From assembly GCF_032062135.1 (NCBI RefSeq), contig NC_092862.1, positions 62,807,569 to 62,871,568 on the forward strand: 64,000 bases of DNA. Direction: 5' to 3'. A program made the position numbers and the translations under genes. The notes below the pieces were generated by a model that saw only the letters and a program-made list of their open reading frames with translations, was not told where the DNA came from and made no database searches. The DNA comes from Pyxicephalus adspersus (lineage: Eukaryota; Chordata; Amphibia; Anura; Pyxicephalidae). The stretch's first letter is position 1; each line of letters begins with the position of its first letter. Of the stretch, positions 48,552-61,794 are shown piece after piece.

Positions 48552-49455
48552 TGTCATGCTTGGGAATACAGGACCACTAGGGGGCACTACGGCTTGCACA
48601 GGGGTGGTGTGAGCCCTGAGAAGGGCCAAGACATGAAGTCTAAGCAATAACCAGGTCTTCTCCAGAGCCTCTAGTGGTGAAGATGTTGCGCTGCTGGTTA
48701 CTGCCAGGTTGTGGTCCTTAGGCACACCAGGGTGGGCAGAATGATACACAGAAACAAATCACTAGGCAGAAAAATTGTCAAGGAAGGCTGGGGTCCAGGC
48801 AGGCAGCAAGCAAAAGAGGTCAGGTCATAAGCCAGGGGTCAAATACCAGGGATCCAAGGGAGGACCCCTTGGATCTGGGAAACACCAGACTGGACTATAA
48901 GGGGTTAACACAGGAGCTTGACAGGGTAAACACTGAATTAACCCCCCTGGCAGTAATCCCAAGTGTGGCTTGTGGTGAAATTGCATTACAAAAAGAGGTA
49001 ACTCTGAGCCACACTCGGGGTGGAATTGACAGCTAACCTGGTCCTCATGAGCGATGCCACGTTGGAGACGCTAGGCCAGGGGATGCGGGTGGTGGACAGC
49101 GTGCGCTGGGGGGAAGTAACGGCGGGAAATTTAAAATAGCAAGTATTTTTAAATGTCAAATGTACCACTTTGATCTTTAAAAATACTAAAATAATCATAT
49201 CGACCGGGAGGTTAAGCAAAAAATGTTCAGGGACTTGCTCAGCAAAGCACAAGTACAGACATGTTGCACAAACGCTGAGTTCTGTGTCAGAGCTAGCTAA
49301 ATAGCCAGGGATGATTAGGAGGCTATTTCCTGATTGGTCAGCGGGATGAGCGAAACTGATAAAACTTGGGAGAGCAGGCGCGCCCAGGGTCAGTACTGCC
49401 CACATTCGTAAGAGAGAGGTACCTGCACTTTAGCAAGAAAGAGGTAAGTGTGACA
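48552..49455. mobile_element. Solo LTR, family L, interrupted by a nested TTAA element
   Basis: Begins TGTCATG and ends TGTGACA (inverted TGTCA/TGACA), flanked by a perfect 5-bp repeat CCAGG (48547-48551 and 49456-49460). Without the nested insert at 48938-49215 it is about 626 bp, close to the 615 bp of the LTR at 13824-14438. It shares 'ccaggtcttc..agagcctct.gtggtga' near 48652-48680. There is no internal region, so it is a solo LTR. The 139-codon minus-strand frame at 48986-49405 runs across the LTR/MITE junction and is not a gene. Confidence 0.88.
48938..49215. mobile_element. TTAA-flanked MITE nested in the solo LTR (piggyBac-like)
   Basis: TTAA at 48938-48941 and 49212-49215. The left end CCCCCCTGGCAG and the right end, inverted, CCTCCCGGTCGA are imperfect terminal repeats. 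The motif 'cccaagtgtggctt'...'agccacactcgggg' is an inner inverted pair. The copy starting at 63936 has the same type of opening. Confidence 0.82.
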
Positions 49456-49460
49456 CCAGG

Positions 49461-52400
49461 TAATGGAAGGCTTAAGTTGTGGAGAAGGTTGGGGTCAGGG
49501 AGGGGTCAGAATAAGAATTGGTGAATAGAAAATTTTGGGGGCGTGAGTAAAGAGCAGGAAAGGGTATAAGATGGGGGGGGGGTTCTAGAACAGGCAATCC
49601 TATATTAATTATATCATAATTATATTAATTATGTATTAAAGTGAAATCAACATTATAAAACATAACTGTTGCACATACATTGGTTACAAAGTAAGATTTA
49701 CATAAGCAATCTTATATGTTGGTTAGTTCACATTCTTTGTAGAAAAAAGCTATACAGAGATCCTCCTAATAAATACCTTGTGGTCCAAAAATTACTTCTC
49801 CATAGATATTTATTTGTATCTATGGCTAAGCAGCTTTGTCACGCTAGGACAGGTGGTATGTTAGTGTTTAAGGATCTCCCCAAACCTTCATATTATGTTT
49901 GAGATTGTGGTGTATTAACTATACTATTTCTTGCAGAAATCATAATATTTTTATGATTTTTTTATCATACAGTTTAAGGTTACATTTCATATAGTGCAGG
50001 TTTCCAGTTTTAGTTGTACACAAGGCTGCCATCAGAAATTTTTTAGCCCCATACTAGGTAAACTTCCTGGGCCCCCTTACCCATGTCTGAGAGTTCTAGC
50101 ATTGCAAAAGTCACATCTAGTAAACATTCCAGTTACACGCCAACTCCAACATTTTGGATAATTAAGTAACTCATGTGTAACTCATGTGTGTAAATTATTT
50201 TTTGCATTGTTATTTCCTATTTTATGCACTTCACAGTAAAAATTAAAATTAACCCCACAGTTGCCAAACCCACAGTGATTCCAAATTTATCTGAAGGAAA
50301 CGTCTTAGTATCATTTGTTACTCGGTAAACCTTTGTGAGTGTCATTAGTATCACATTATTTGTTTTTTTTTGTGTACTGTATTTTATATCACCTGATAAT
50401 GAGGCTAATTTATTAATACACAATATTTTTATAAAAATATTTCTTTAATTGTCCAACTTACTTACTGTATAAATAAAAACGATTTGCTTACTTGTATTAT
50501 TTTCACATATTAGAACAGTTAAAAATAATGTTCCTATAATATATCCTTTGGGAAATAATCCTCATATTTATTTTATTTTGTTTTTTTTTTTTTAATTTAT
50601 TGACATATTTATTTTTAAATCCTTTTGAGCTAAGTTTCTAAAGTATGTTACCATAATAGATTTTTAACATGATGATTTATTGTCACTTTTGATTTTCATT
50701 TGCTGAAAAATACATTAAAAAGACAATTTATATTTTTTTTATGTTTCAGGAATTTGCCAACTAAATAACAAATTCTAGTATTAGTTACTACAACTAGCAT
50801 CAGTGAACCACGTCTCCATTCTCTCTTTGTTAACAGACTGATCCCCTTTTAAAGTGATACAGATTCAGTGAACTGGAGCATGATAGTAAGTGACATATCT
50901 ATGTGGGTACATTCTGTACCAATGCGTGTATGCTGCTGAAAATGACCCACTTAATCTCTATACCGCAAAATGTAGTATAAGTAGGTCAAAAGTAAAAATA
51001 AACACAAGTATTAAAGCTGTGTACGTGTTTAGTGGTGCCATGCTATTCATGTGTAGTTATAATTATCTAAAGGTCTGAAACCCTGGCAATCCTACCCACC
51101 CTGTTCTGGTACATGGCATGTTGAAATTGAAACAAAACTCAAGGAAATATTCTGTAATATATAAAGTAAAAAAAATATGTTGTTTCGGAATGCGCTGTTT
51201 AATAGAAAAAAAATGTTTCAAAGATTTTAAAGTGGAACAGAAAATGAAGCCCTGTAATGACAATAAACTTTGGCTCAGCGCATTCACTTATTTAGCCGAA
51301 TTGAGATCCTCTACAGGTATTTGCAAAAATCAATTCCAGGCTTTGCTGAGCCTCAGAAGATAAAAGTGTTCATATCCTAATGTTTTACACTGTTTAATTT
51401 TTTTATGTGGGCTTATTTTCACATTAGAACTTTGTATCCTCTAAAAAAAAAAAAAAGTTGATGTAAATGTAAGAAAGTGTTAGTATTAGGTGGATGCAGC
51501 TTAGATGGAGGTCAAGTGTAGGTTAAAAGGATGCAGATGAAATGCATTATAAATGACTTATAAATATTCTCAGAAGCCTCCAAAACTTATCATTGGACAT
51601 ATCCAATGTTCCCCTTTTGAATGCTTACCCATACAGTATGCATTGATGGCACATACCACCTTTAGGTTATCCTGATCATCTCATGGTGACAGGGTAACTT
51701 TAATTAATCACTAAGTTTCAAGGTCATTCTGTTTTTTGTTTTTTTTATTGCCCTACGCTTGATTGGCTCCATAGTTTTTAGAGGTATAACTCAAGATCAT
51801 TCCATCCTTCCACTGCACTTGGATCCAGTGCTGCGCCTCTGTCTTTGAAGCCACCAGTTAGTTTATGTACTTTTCTCCAGCTACTAAATAAGTAAAGAAA
51901 AAATAAGGCATAGCATAACATCACCATCTCAGTTCACTATTTCTTTTACCACACTAACACTAAACCCACCAGAACAAAATAACTTGACAAGAAAAGAAAA
52001 TATTTTGATAGCCTTATCATGGCTTGCACAGTTAGAGATTTTTCCTGGGCATGGGGTCTCAGTGCATAATGCTACTTTGTACAAGTTTAGGTCACATTTC
52101 CAATGTTCTCTGAGCTATATTTCAGTAAGAAAATTACTAAATATTTAAATGTATTGTAAAATAGTCAGTCCTAAAACCCAGGGATGAGCAGTCCTTGGGA
52201 TAGAGACTGGGAGGTATCTCTCCAATGGGAACACAAAGGTTTGGGTGTGTTTTTGCTCTTTCCTAAACTAGAAAAAAGACTTCAGGCTGAAGTATCACAC
52301 AAGGCAGCTGTTTTGAATATTTTGGTGATGTTTTTGATACAATATTTTTATTTTTTCCATTTCTTAACAAAGGAATGTAACATACATTTTTTTAATTGCC

Positions 52401-53280
52401 AGCTATGAAGCAAAGAAAGTATGCCAAGCAAAATATAATATAAAAGCAAATTAAAAATTTACCGTTGGTATTACAAATATAAAAAACAACAAAGGTAGGA
52501 TATGTAGAACATTTTTCTCTATTTATTTGTAAGCTATCTGTTTGCTTTGTAGAGTTGTCAAGGTTCTTCTTTTCTTTCATGACTGGCTGCACTCAGCATA
52601 AACAAATGTCACTGTGTGTTGCAGAATACAGAAGATCTAAAGAGAAAGTGACAGTGTGCATGTGTGTCTAGTGTCAGGCTCTCGAAATATAAATAAAACA
52701 AGCATTCTAACCTCAAATTAGCTTGTTTAAAAAGAAGAGTTACAATATTTCTCTCTAAAAAAAAATCTTCCTATTATAAGTATAAAACTTTGTGTAATAT
52801 TAGGAAGTGGGAAATGCAAAACAGTGTTCAATCCTTGACAAATTTATAGTAAAGGTTTTAATTTGAATAAAATCTAGATAAAAGAACCAATAAACTCTAG
52901 TATGAACCAAGGTTTTCTGATTATAAGCATACAGGTCCTTTCTGTAGTGGATACTTGTAATCCAGAGACAGGTGGCTAGCATTCTTAGTGAGAACTTAGC
53001 AGTTGGGGCCTCCTTATTATATTTTGGGGCCACATTCATCTTTTCTCATGAGAGGAAGTATAAAAGCTAGTGCTAATGTAGTGTTACTATATCTTCCATG
53101 TGAGCTGCTAGCTAGGGAACGGTCTATTACTTTCAGCAACCACTAAGCATCTCTATTTTCATATGGTAGGACAGGTAATCAAATGTATATGGGACACTTA
53201 CTGGTTGCAGTGGTCAGTTAGGGGGCATTTCTGAAGCTTAAAATAATGTTCTAGTCTTATAAGTTTTGTTGCTGCCTGTC
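49461..53280. other. No gene; AT-rich DNA with minor repeat patches
   Basis: A patch at 50020-50100 ('aaggctgccatcag' with 'cctgggcccccttac') looks like a known-type frog repeat fragment, unassigned. No coding frame supported. Confidence 0.35.
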
Positions 53281-53960
53281 CTTCCATGGCTTGCCCCCGC
53301 TTCCCCTACCAAGTTGATTGGGTACCGTGATTGTCATCCAGAGCTAAGTAGAGATGGAGCTCATCACTGTAATTGAAGAGCAAGGACTAAGCCAAGGTAG
53401 CTGCAGTATGTTAACTGGGGCCGCTGGAAGACATCCTGTCTGCTGGTACTGCCCACCCAACTAAGGAATGGAAACATCACTGGAACCAGGGAAAGATGTG
53501 AAGGCTGCAGGGGGTGTCTTGCTGAGGGTGTGTTGCGGACTGAGGAGTGCAGCTGAGGGGGGGGGGTCTCTGGGAATGTCTTGGTGTGTCCAGGGGCAAT
53601 CCAGGGAGTTCTGTAGATACTTCCTCACTGTATATACTGAAATATATCTGTGGATTCCCTGGTTACTGATCTTGGACTGTCTATCCTCCTTTTTTGTGTC
53701 CCTGATGGTTCGCCAGTATCCTTTCCCTAGCATATCAGCTACCTCGTATGAATCTTGTATAATTCTACAGTCCAGAGAGCATGGGAACCTGTGGTCACAG
53801 CTGATTGGAGACTCCAATCAGGTGTGACTGCAGGTGAACTCCAGATGAACTCTCAATGGAGTTTCTCCATTGGAGTTTCTTCATGTTCTGTAAGCGAGAA
53901 AGGCCCAATTCGCCGCAAGATCAAAATGAAAAATTTCACTCACTCATCCCTAGTCATTGT
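53281..53960. repeat. Unassigned GC-richer block ending in a family A palindromic repeat
   Basis: 53281-53760 is GC-richer and carries 119- and 118-codon overlapping frames on opposite strands, both chance in my view. 53780-53960 matches family A inverted: 'gaactctcaatggagtttct' (hairpin also at 1016-1046), 'ttctgtaagcgagaa', 'cgccgcaagatc' and 'ctcatccctag' mirror 569-660. Confidence 0.6.
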
Positions 53961-56900
53961 GACACATGCTAGGCCCAACCTAGCATTGAGCGTATTTTAA
54001 ATAAAAATATGTGCTGTGATCTGTGTTTCAAATTTCATGTATTTATATTTCAGTGCATAATAGTGGTTCAGTTGCATTAAACCCCATTTTTCTCCATAAA
54101 TCTATTTACTCAGTATGCCAGGTCCATCATACTGGAAGTGATGTATCTGTAGAATTTATACTGACTATTTAGCCAGCAAGGAAGGCACCAGAGCTTAGTA
54201 AAGGTCACTTACATTTTATGAAATATCCATCTATATCTAGTTGATACTTTGAGCTAAAACAGCATATCTTCAGTGGTTAAAATCATTCTATTTAATGTTA
54301 AAAAATTCAAATAGAATTCAGGCAGATAAAATGTATTTAAAAGAATATCAGAGATCTGGTGTAACTGTTAAAGAATAGTATTAACTTTGTCCACCTTTCT
54401 GGCAAAATATTTTATAAGTATTCATTACATTTATATTATAAATATATAGTATACATTACATGGATGGTATATTACTAAATAAGGTCATACAAAGAGCAAT
54501 GATTCTGTGCAGAGTGCGGGTAGGGGGTCAGAATGGGGCTGTTAGCTTCTAGAGAAACTGTACTTTGTTTTCATTGAGTGCTCACAAGGATTCCTTTCTT
54601 GTGCCTGTGAATATTTTTTTAATATAACATTCACATTACTACCTTGTCACTGTTTAGTATTTTTACTATTTCATTTTATGTACAGATTTATCAATTCTCC
54701 TCAAAATGTTTTTTAAGCAACAGTCTTGCAGGAGAATACGTTTAAGGGCAGAAGAGAGTAAGTTACAATATTGATTTGTATACTTGTCCTATGTGTGGAG
54801 GATAGCACTGACATTTTCTTTATTTAGTATAATGTGGTGATATTTGTGTTTAAAAGGTGCAGATATTTGTAGGGATTAAACGTTCGGCTGCCAGCATTGC
54901 ACAGACTGTATATGAAATGCGGTTGGTTGTTTTCTATGAGCAAAAAATGGTAGCAGCCACAAATTTCAATGTGTTTTTTAAATTAAATATTATATTAATA
55001 TTAATATTATATTAATATTATTAATATTATATAGGAATCTACTTAAATTCCAATGTGTGTTTGCACTGGATGAAGGTAAAACTTGTTGTAATGGGTACTT
55101 GTGGGGTCATCAGAATTTTAGGACCCCTACAGATTCTACCAGAACTCTATTTGAAAAATGTAAAATTCTACTGCGTAATTCTGGCAGATAAAGTATGTGG
55201 ATACATGTCTTTATTCTAACAGAATTCTAGCTAAAAAAAAATGAAATTTGAATGTGTTATCATATGGATGTTATTGGCCTAAGTTATATTATGCAGCCCT
55301 GCGGATGCATGTATTTATTCCTCCTCAATTCTACCATACCCTATTTTTTTACAATTGTACAAAAAGTTTATATATTTCACAGAAATTTCAATTAAAATGA
55401 AAATCAGGAATTCAAACCATCCCAATTCACATGTAATGTATTCGTGCAGACCTGCTGAAGGGTCCGCCTAATTCAAGTCTATTAAATGTAACATATATAG
55501 TTACATACATACAGCCTGTTTGTGTTTTTTTTCCAGGATTGGTGGGCTTGCAGGTTGTGTGTGATACCAGTTAACTAAGCTCAACTTGCCATAACAACTG
55601 TTATTTTCATCTTAAAATTCAGTCACATTGCTGAAAACATGCATTAAAACTTACTGAACTGAGTCTAATGTCAAATAAGTTTATTCCATCCTAGTCAAGA
55701 TTTCATTAACAGACCATTAAAATGAACGATTGTATTCTGGTAACTCTATGTGATAAATATCTGAATTATTAGTATTATGTTTATAACTTTCTGTTTTCTT
55801 TCCTTTACATTTTTATGATACCTACATGCAGACCTAGCTGTCCAGCAGAAGTGTCAGATACATGGGCTGGTGGGTTTTGCTATAGGATAGTTCTTTATAA
55901 ATTATAATGTGTTATCTTCTAGCTATAACCCATAGACCAGCGATTATTATTTACCCATTGCTTGGTTTGGGGGTTTTATTAGGTCCAGGATTATTGCTTC
56001 CTGGTTCGGTGTGGGGGTTTTTTCTTCTCAGCTTGGTCTTAGGTTATTGCTGGAGCCTTTGCTTGTAAATAGGTCCATTCTACCCATTGTATTACAATTT
56101 GGAAATATCAAGGCTGGGGGTGAACTTTTAATTTAATCAAATTTTTACATAAGTGTTAAAAAGGAGAAATCCAAAAGAGATACACCAGTGTTTTATTTTT
56201 TAACATTTAAGTGTCTTTTTCTTATTTGACCTAAATTTCAAACAAGAAAAATATGGTGAGAGTAGACTGATAAAATCAGTTACCATCTACAACATAGCTG
56301 TCTCTTTCCCCTTTATCTGCCAGATAAATGCTTAGGAGACATTCCTGTAGAGCTAGTTTTACAGCCACCTGTGGTAATGTGAGATGGACCTCTTTATTAT
56401 TATGTTTTTAACATTTCCAGAGAACAAAGTAAATCATTTCAGAATGCCCTGATGAGTCACCAAACTTGTTCCAACTGTAAATGATAGGTAGTACCTGAGT
56501 GTTGCAAAACAACATACCTTTAAGTTTCCACTTCAGAAGTGATTTACAACTTGTCCTTAATTATTCCTTAGTTTTATATTTTCTCAAGTTATTAAATATA
56601 ACATTTTTATTAAACCTAAAAGATAAAATGTGACTGCTTTACACACAGATCTTAACATTACTTAATAAAGCCACTGTTGGCATTCAGCCACAAATATTCA
56701 CAGTGCAGTAATATCACAGATGTTACAATCTCTTCTATTAGGAGAACAAAGAATGCTTTCAAATACAGGTGGGTATTAACAAGTTCTGTTGGAAAGCAAG
56801 ATTGCTGACCAAAATTTTAGGAACAGGGTAAAAATATTCAGAAAAAAAATGTCACTTGGCAGTCTGTTTTGCTTTTAATTGTGTATGTAATTTGCTTGCT

Positions 56901-57329
56901 ATGTTGTAGAAAAATGTTTGCATTAGTAGGGTTAGTACATGGCCCAATATACTGCCTCCAAATACATCCTATCTTGTGAATAGACAGGCAGATGCATAGG
57001 ATGGAGCAATCGAACTATCCCTTTGGTAAACTGCAGGACCACAAAGGTTGTAACTGGGACAATTTAATTGAGCTTTGGAATCCTGCTTAGGTTGAATTGT
57101 GAATGATCTAGTTCTGATGTTTATACAGCTATAATGTTACATATTGGTTTGTAAAGTAAAGCTTTTTGAGAAATTAGAGGTTACAAAACAAATAATATAA
57201 GGATACTAGACATTAGTGGTCATGTGGGAGTTTGAGAGATTAAAAAAAAACATTTTTAAAAAAAACCTTATTTTATTATGTGGGCTGTAGTATTATTTTA
57301 AAAGTATAGGTGAATATGAAATATCTGCA
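53961..57329. other. No gene; AT-rich DNA
   Basis: Includes an (ATATTA)n-like run at 54984-55034. 56440-56760 is repeat-free with TTGCAAAACAACA and TTAATTATTCC words and mild enhancer-like texture. Nothing coding. Confidence 0.35.
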
Positions 57330-57353
57330 TATATATATATATATATATATATA
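57330..57353. repeat. (TA)n microsatellite
   Basis: About 24 bases of alternating A and T. Confidence 0.95.
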
Positions 57354-57413
57354 AACTCAAAAGCTCAAGGTGAAATTTAGAGACAACTGAAAAAGATCAG
57401 AACAATTATTCAG

Positions 57414-57489
57414 ATTCCTTTCCCATATTTACTGCAGACAATGTCCTAAAAATTCATTTCCCAGATTTACTGCAGACAATGTCCTAAAA
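57414..57489. repeat. 38-bp tandem duplication
   Basis: Units 57414-57451 and 57452-57489 are identical at 36 of 38 positions. Confidence 0.95.
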
Positions 57490-59507
57490 ACCTCCAAGCA
57501 GAGAGCTGAAAGAAGACAGCTTTGTTTGTACTTTATAAAATATGTGTCTATTTTGTATTGTTCAGTTTTTAAAAAGAAATCTAATGGAGGTTCCATAATG
57601 GAAGCTATAGGTGAGTAAAAACATCTTGGCATGCATTGTTAAGTTTAATTAATAAATATTTCATTGTTTTGGGTGGTAAGGAAAGTGTGGGGATGAGTTT
57701 AAAAAAACTAGATTAACATAAAAAAGATCCATAAACACTATTGTTTTATTTAAATTGTTTCTGCAGATGATTTTTACTTTTAGATATGGAATGGATAAAT
57801 AGGCCATTTTTTAAAAACCATGTTACAAATTTTACATTGTACTAGTTTTACCTTTCACATCACCATATAAAATATTATTTGCCTGATATAAGCTTACAGT
57901 TAGTGTATGTTTATTATTACTAAACTAGCATACTAGCCATCATAAGCAGTACCCAAATTAGAATCAAGTGTATTTAATAAGGCAGCACACAGAGCAGTGA
58001 TGAGACTGAAAGTGCAGCAACCGATAGCAGCTAATCAGATCTCTCTTTACTGTAGACATTATTCCTATTTGCTATGGCTTACTGCACTTGGCACATCATC
58101 ATTGTTCCTTGCACTGGTTTATTGAACAAGCCTAATAAACTATTTCTAGTGTTAAAACATACAATCCTCAAATAAAAAAAAGTCACAGACTCAGCTTTAA
58201 AAATCCTGCAAAATGGGATTTGAAAAGAAATACTGTATAAAATGAAGTTGGCATCTACATGTTGGTTATGTTTGCACTGTACTAACATGTGTAAGCACGG
58301 ATAAAGAAAGAGTGAAAGTCAAAGATTAATTCTTTTTGGAATGCCAACAAGTGCAGCAAGGTTTGTATATTTTGAGCTGTCTCTTCTCATATGTTTCTTT
58401 TAAATCTTCAGTAACATTTCAAGGTTGTCTACTGTCTTTAGTCTAAGTAATTAAATCAACAATACCTGAACGACAACTGAGAGGTGTATGTGCGTCATAA
58501 AAAATTCTCTGAAAGCTTGCTGTTTACTGTATGTTCCAAAAGAGCTGTAAATAAAATATATAAGTAAAATACTCGTCATACATGTCATTAAAAACTCATC
58601 GAAACCAGACAAGTAAATGTGTAAATTATTACTAACAATGTACCATCTACATATCAGTCAAAAGTCTAAAATCCATCTGTTTTATTAATTCCAATCAAAG
58701 CTGTTAGGTGTGTCTGCTTTTAGTGTTGTCCTGAACAGCTAGAAAAACAATGGGGTGAGGATTATTTTTTATCAGATAGGTAGTCAATTTTATGGTGTAT
58801 TTATTATGCAAATTAGTCCATGAGAAAAAGGTGGTTTTACACAAAAGTTTCACAAAAGCCTGTAAGATACCAATAAAAAGTAATACACAAAGGTTATGCA
58901 AAATTTTAGGAATTGTAATTTTATTATTTTATATAGTTTTCTATAGCTTGTGTTTTGAATGTGCTTCCCATTAGTGGGTTCTATAATAAAAAAAAGGTTC
59001 CCATCTTACAAATTCAGCCATGGAAATGTAAAGGTATAAGCAGAACTGTATGTGTTTTATAATAGAATATGGGAGGTTTTTAAAAATTGACTAAGAGGAA
59101 CTACACAAAAAAGGTATTCATATTACTTTAGGTTAGTGGTTCATCTTAGGTGCTGGTCCAGCTTGTTGAATGAAGGCAAATCAGCCAGAAATGGAAAAGA
59201 AAATTCACACTTAAGGCTGCAGCAAAAAAATAAAAAAAATGTAAATTTAAAAAAAATGTGTGTTTTGCAACACAATAATATGAAAAAAAAAATCAAATTT
59301 AAAGTTTGAATGATAACTAACACCAAAGCAAAATAATAGCTGCAAGAACTAACCACAGACTTCATCACAGCTTCAATATGTACAAGTGGTCAGTAAGTGC
59401 ACCATCTAAAAACTAGTAAATGTATTGGAATCAACAACATTTTTGAAGTTTAACCAGCCTGTTAGTTTGACACAAGGCCCTAAATCTTTGAACAAATACA
59501 CAAAATC
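57490..59507. other. No gene or repeat recognised
   Basis: AT-rich; only short chance frames. Confidence 0.4.
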
Positions 59508-59805
59508 TTACCTCTGCAACTGGGACTTTTAAGGCCAATGAATATTGGTTACAATAATATAAATTCAAACCAAAATGTTATTTAACATAATTAAAACAGA
59601 CATCGATTAAAAATATGAAGCAAATATTGTCAAACATTCCTGTCCAGATAACCTCAACAAAAATGTTACCCTGTTGGTTCGACGCATTTCACGAGTGTAT
59701 CCGCTTCTTCAGGAACAGAAAAAAAAGGACAAGAACATCTAAAAACAAAATAATAAACATTTCACTAACACTCATAACATTTAAAAGTCCCAGTTGCAGA
59801 GGTAA
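59508..59805. mobile_element. 298-bp unit bounded by a perfect 25-bp inverted repeat, enclosing a hammerhead-like motif
   Basis: 59508-59532 is the exact inverse complement of 59781-59805. The interior is AT-rich except for the motif at 59671-59716. Possible readings: a foldback MITE, or the end of a Penelope-like element whose LTR-like ends lie in inverted order. No coding region is present. Confidence 0.75.
59671..59716 (-). ncRNA. Hammerhead-ribozyme-like motif 2
   Basis: On the minus strand: GTTC, CTGAAGA, a spacer (AGCGG...CTCGT, imperfect stem II), GAAA, TGCG, TC, GAAC. GTTC and GAAC pair as stem I. The CUGANGA box is intact, GAAA is intact, and a cleavage-type TC precedes the stem I return. 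Stem II has lost part of its pairing, so activity is doubtful. The layout matches hammerheads of Penelope-like retroelements. Confidence 0.45.
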
Positions 59806-61679
59806 TTCCTCAACTTATTGGAATCGTCTATAAAAAGACACAATAAACAGCAGCATTCCTTTCCTTTTGCTGATAAATTGAATAACAGTTTACTAATTTG
59901 TAGATTGGGTTGTATAGGAATATGGTCAGTTTTATAGGACAAGTTGAGATGCACACGAAGTTCCATAGATGGGAATTCTCTAACTCTGGGCTGGCAACTC
60001 TACTGTTTTAAACACAATCTAAAATTCCATTCTATTTCTTTATTCTTCGGATTTCCCAACTGAGTGAAAGGGTCGCAGCAGTTGCATTGCATTGTTTTCT
60101 ATCTTTCCCCTCCCTTGATGCAGTCACTGAATTTTCACTATAAGTTCAGAAGCAAGTAAGAAAGGTGTGAGCCTGAGAGAAGGGCTTTCACACTTTCCCC
60201 ACTCCTACCATTTCAGGTGAACACGGCTGCTACTGCCCAGCTTCTATATCCAGGTTATTTTATTTTATATAAAAAACCAGTGCTGCCAGATCCTGCACTG
60301 CTGTATGACCACTATCATTTACTTACTGGGGCTGGTAGGAATAAATAGGCTGGATATATTTGTAATGTACTACATCAAGGAAAGAATCTTACCGATTCTG
60401 CGGAAGTGATGGTCCATCTAAAAGAGAGAAGAGTCCATGGGACAACTGCCATGTACCTTATGAGCACAAAAACAAGGAGGAAAATAATTGTCTAGTGATT
60501 TTGGTAAGATCGGCATACAACGCTTACTAGGCACACCCACTTTAACAAGCCCATGCTCCACGTTAATTTGCTCACTTCCCAATTTTTCCTAGCCCAATCA
60601 GAATCTCAGGCACAGTGCTTCAAACATTCCCAATGGCCATTTTATTATATGTTCATTGATTAGCCCTTGTTTAGGATAGGATTTCACTTCACTTCACTTT
60701 CACTTCAAAAGTGAGATATAGTTTTTCATTACTTATGACAGTAGAATAGCAAACTATTAACTTTTTTTCCAAATGTTAGCCATTTTAGTCTTCAAATTGG
60801 CCAGGAAGTCATTTTCTCCATTTATAATTTATAGTCAGCATATATTTTGTTTTTACTGTGTTGAAAAATCTTGACCCTAATGTTGTTTTATATATAAAAA
60901 ACAATTTATTGAATTTTAGATCCACTGGCTCTTTAATATACAACATTAATATACAACACTGTCAGTTCTACTTTTCATGGTTGTTGGCGCTTGTATAATT
61001 AAAGATAATAATGAACCCATCATAAACTCACAACATATTCTGAATATTTTAAAGCTGTACTTCACTGATCACATTTGTCTCACTAACATAAAATGCACAC
61101 AAATGAGTATTTTATTGCATACGGTTAAGTAATGTATTATGCATATTCATGCTATTCGTTTGCTGGTGTGTTTGTGGGATCTTGGTATCCTGAGGCACTT
61201 TTCTTTCATCTTTAGCCTTTTTATTCTATTAATTCACATACTTTTTTAAAAAAAAACTATTTACTTATTTATTCTTAACACCTCTTCCTGTATGACATGT
61301 TTTCTACCTGCTGTTCTCATGGAACAAAAAGTACTGTGACCTCCAATGAAAAGCTTACAGGTATTTTATGAGATTGCACGAGTGTTAATGACCAAAACTT
61401 GATTAAACATGTTTTTACTACTAAAAATAAATGTGATTAGAATAGGATTGGATGTGTATTGTATTGAGTATGGAATGATTCCAGAATCCTTTTTATTTGC
61501 TATTGTACACTTTTATATTGTTAAGATATAAATGATAAAATATTATCAAGTTTTTTTCCCTTAGAATAAATTCACTTGTGGCTTCACAGAGAAGATAAAT
61601 TGATTGATAGGGAATAAAAAGACCAATTTATCATCAATGCATTTCAATAAAAACTAACTTTTTCAGGATGAATAATTAT
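59806..61679. other. No gene or repeat recognised
   Basis: AT-rich, with a moderately GC-richer part at 60050-60620 of unknown nature. Confidence 0.4.
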
Positions 61680-61794
61680 ATAGCAAAAAATAATAATATA
61701 GCAAAAAACTGGTGTCATTTCTCAATTCACAACCCAAAAAGTAGTAAAAAACAAGTGTAAGATCCAACTCAACAAAATATGCATTCCCCAGTGT
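61680..61794 (+). mobile_element. End-only copy of the HMMADYC element
   Basis: 'gcaaaaaactgg.gtcatttct', 'acaacaagtgtaagat'-type and 'ccaactcaacaaaat' sequence runs collinear with 39692-39785. It ends GCATTCCCCAGTGT, the inverse of ACACTGGGGAATGC, a better-preserved terminal repeat than the one at 39785. Confidence 0.8.

Noticed and set aside
48986..49405. 139-codon minus-strand frame
   Set aside because: It crosses the junction between a solo LTR and the TTAA element nested in it, and resembles no protein.
53461..53827. Overlapping 118- and 119-codon frames on opposite strands
   Set aside because: Both come from a GC-richer non-coding repeat block that joins a palindromic repeat. Neither resembles a known protein.
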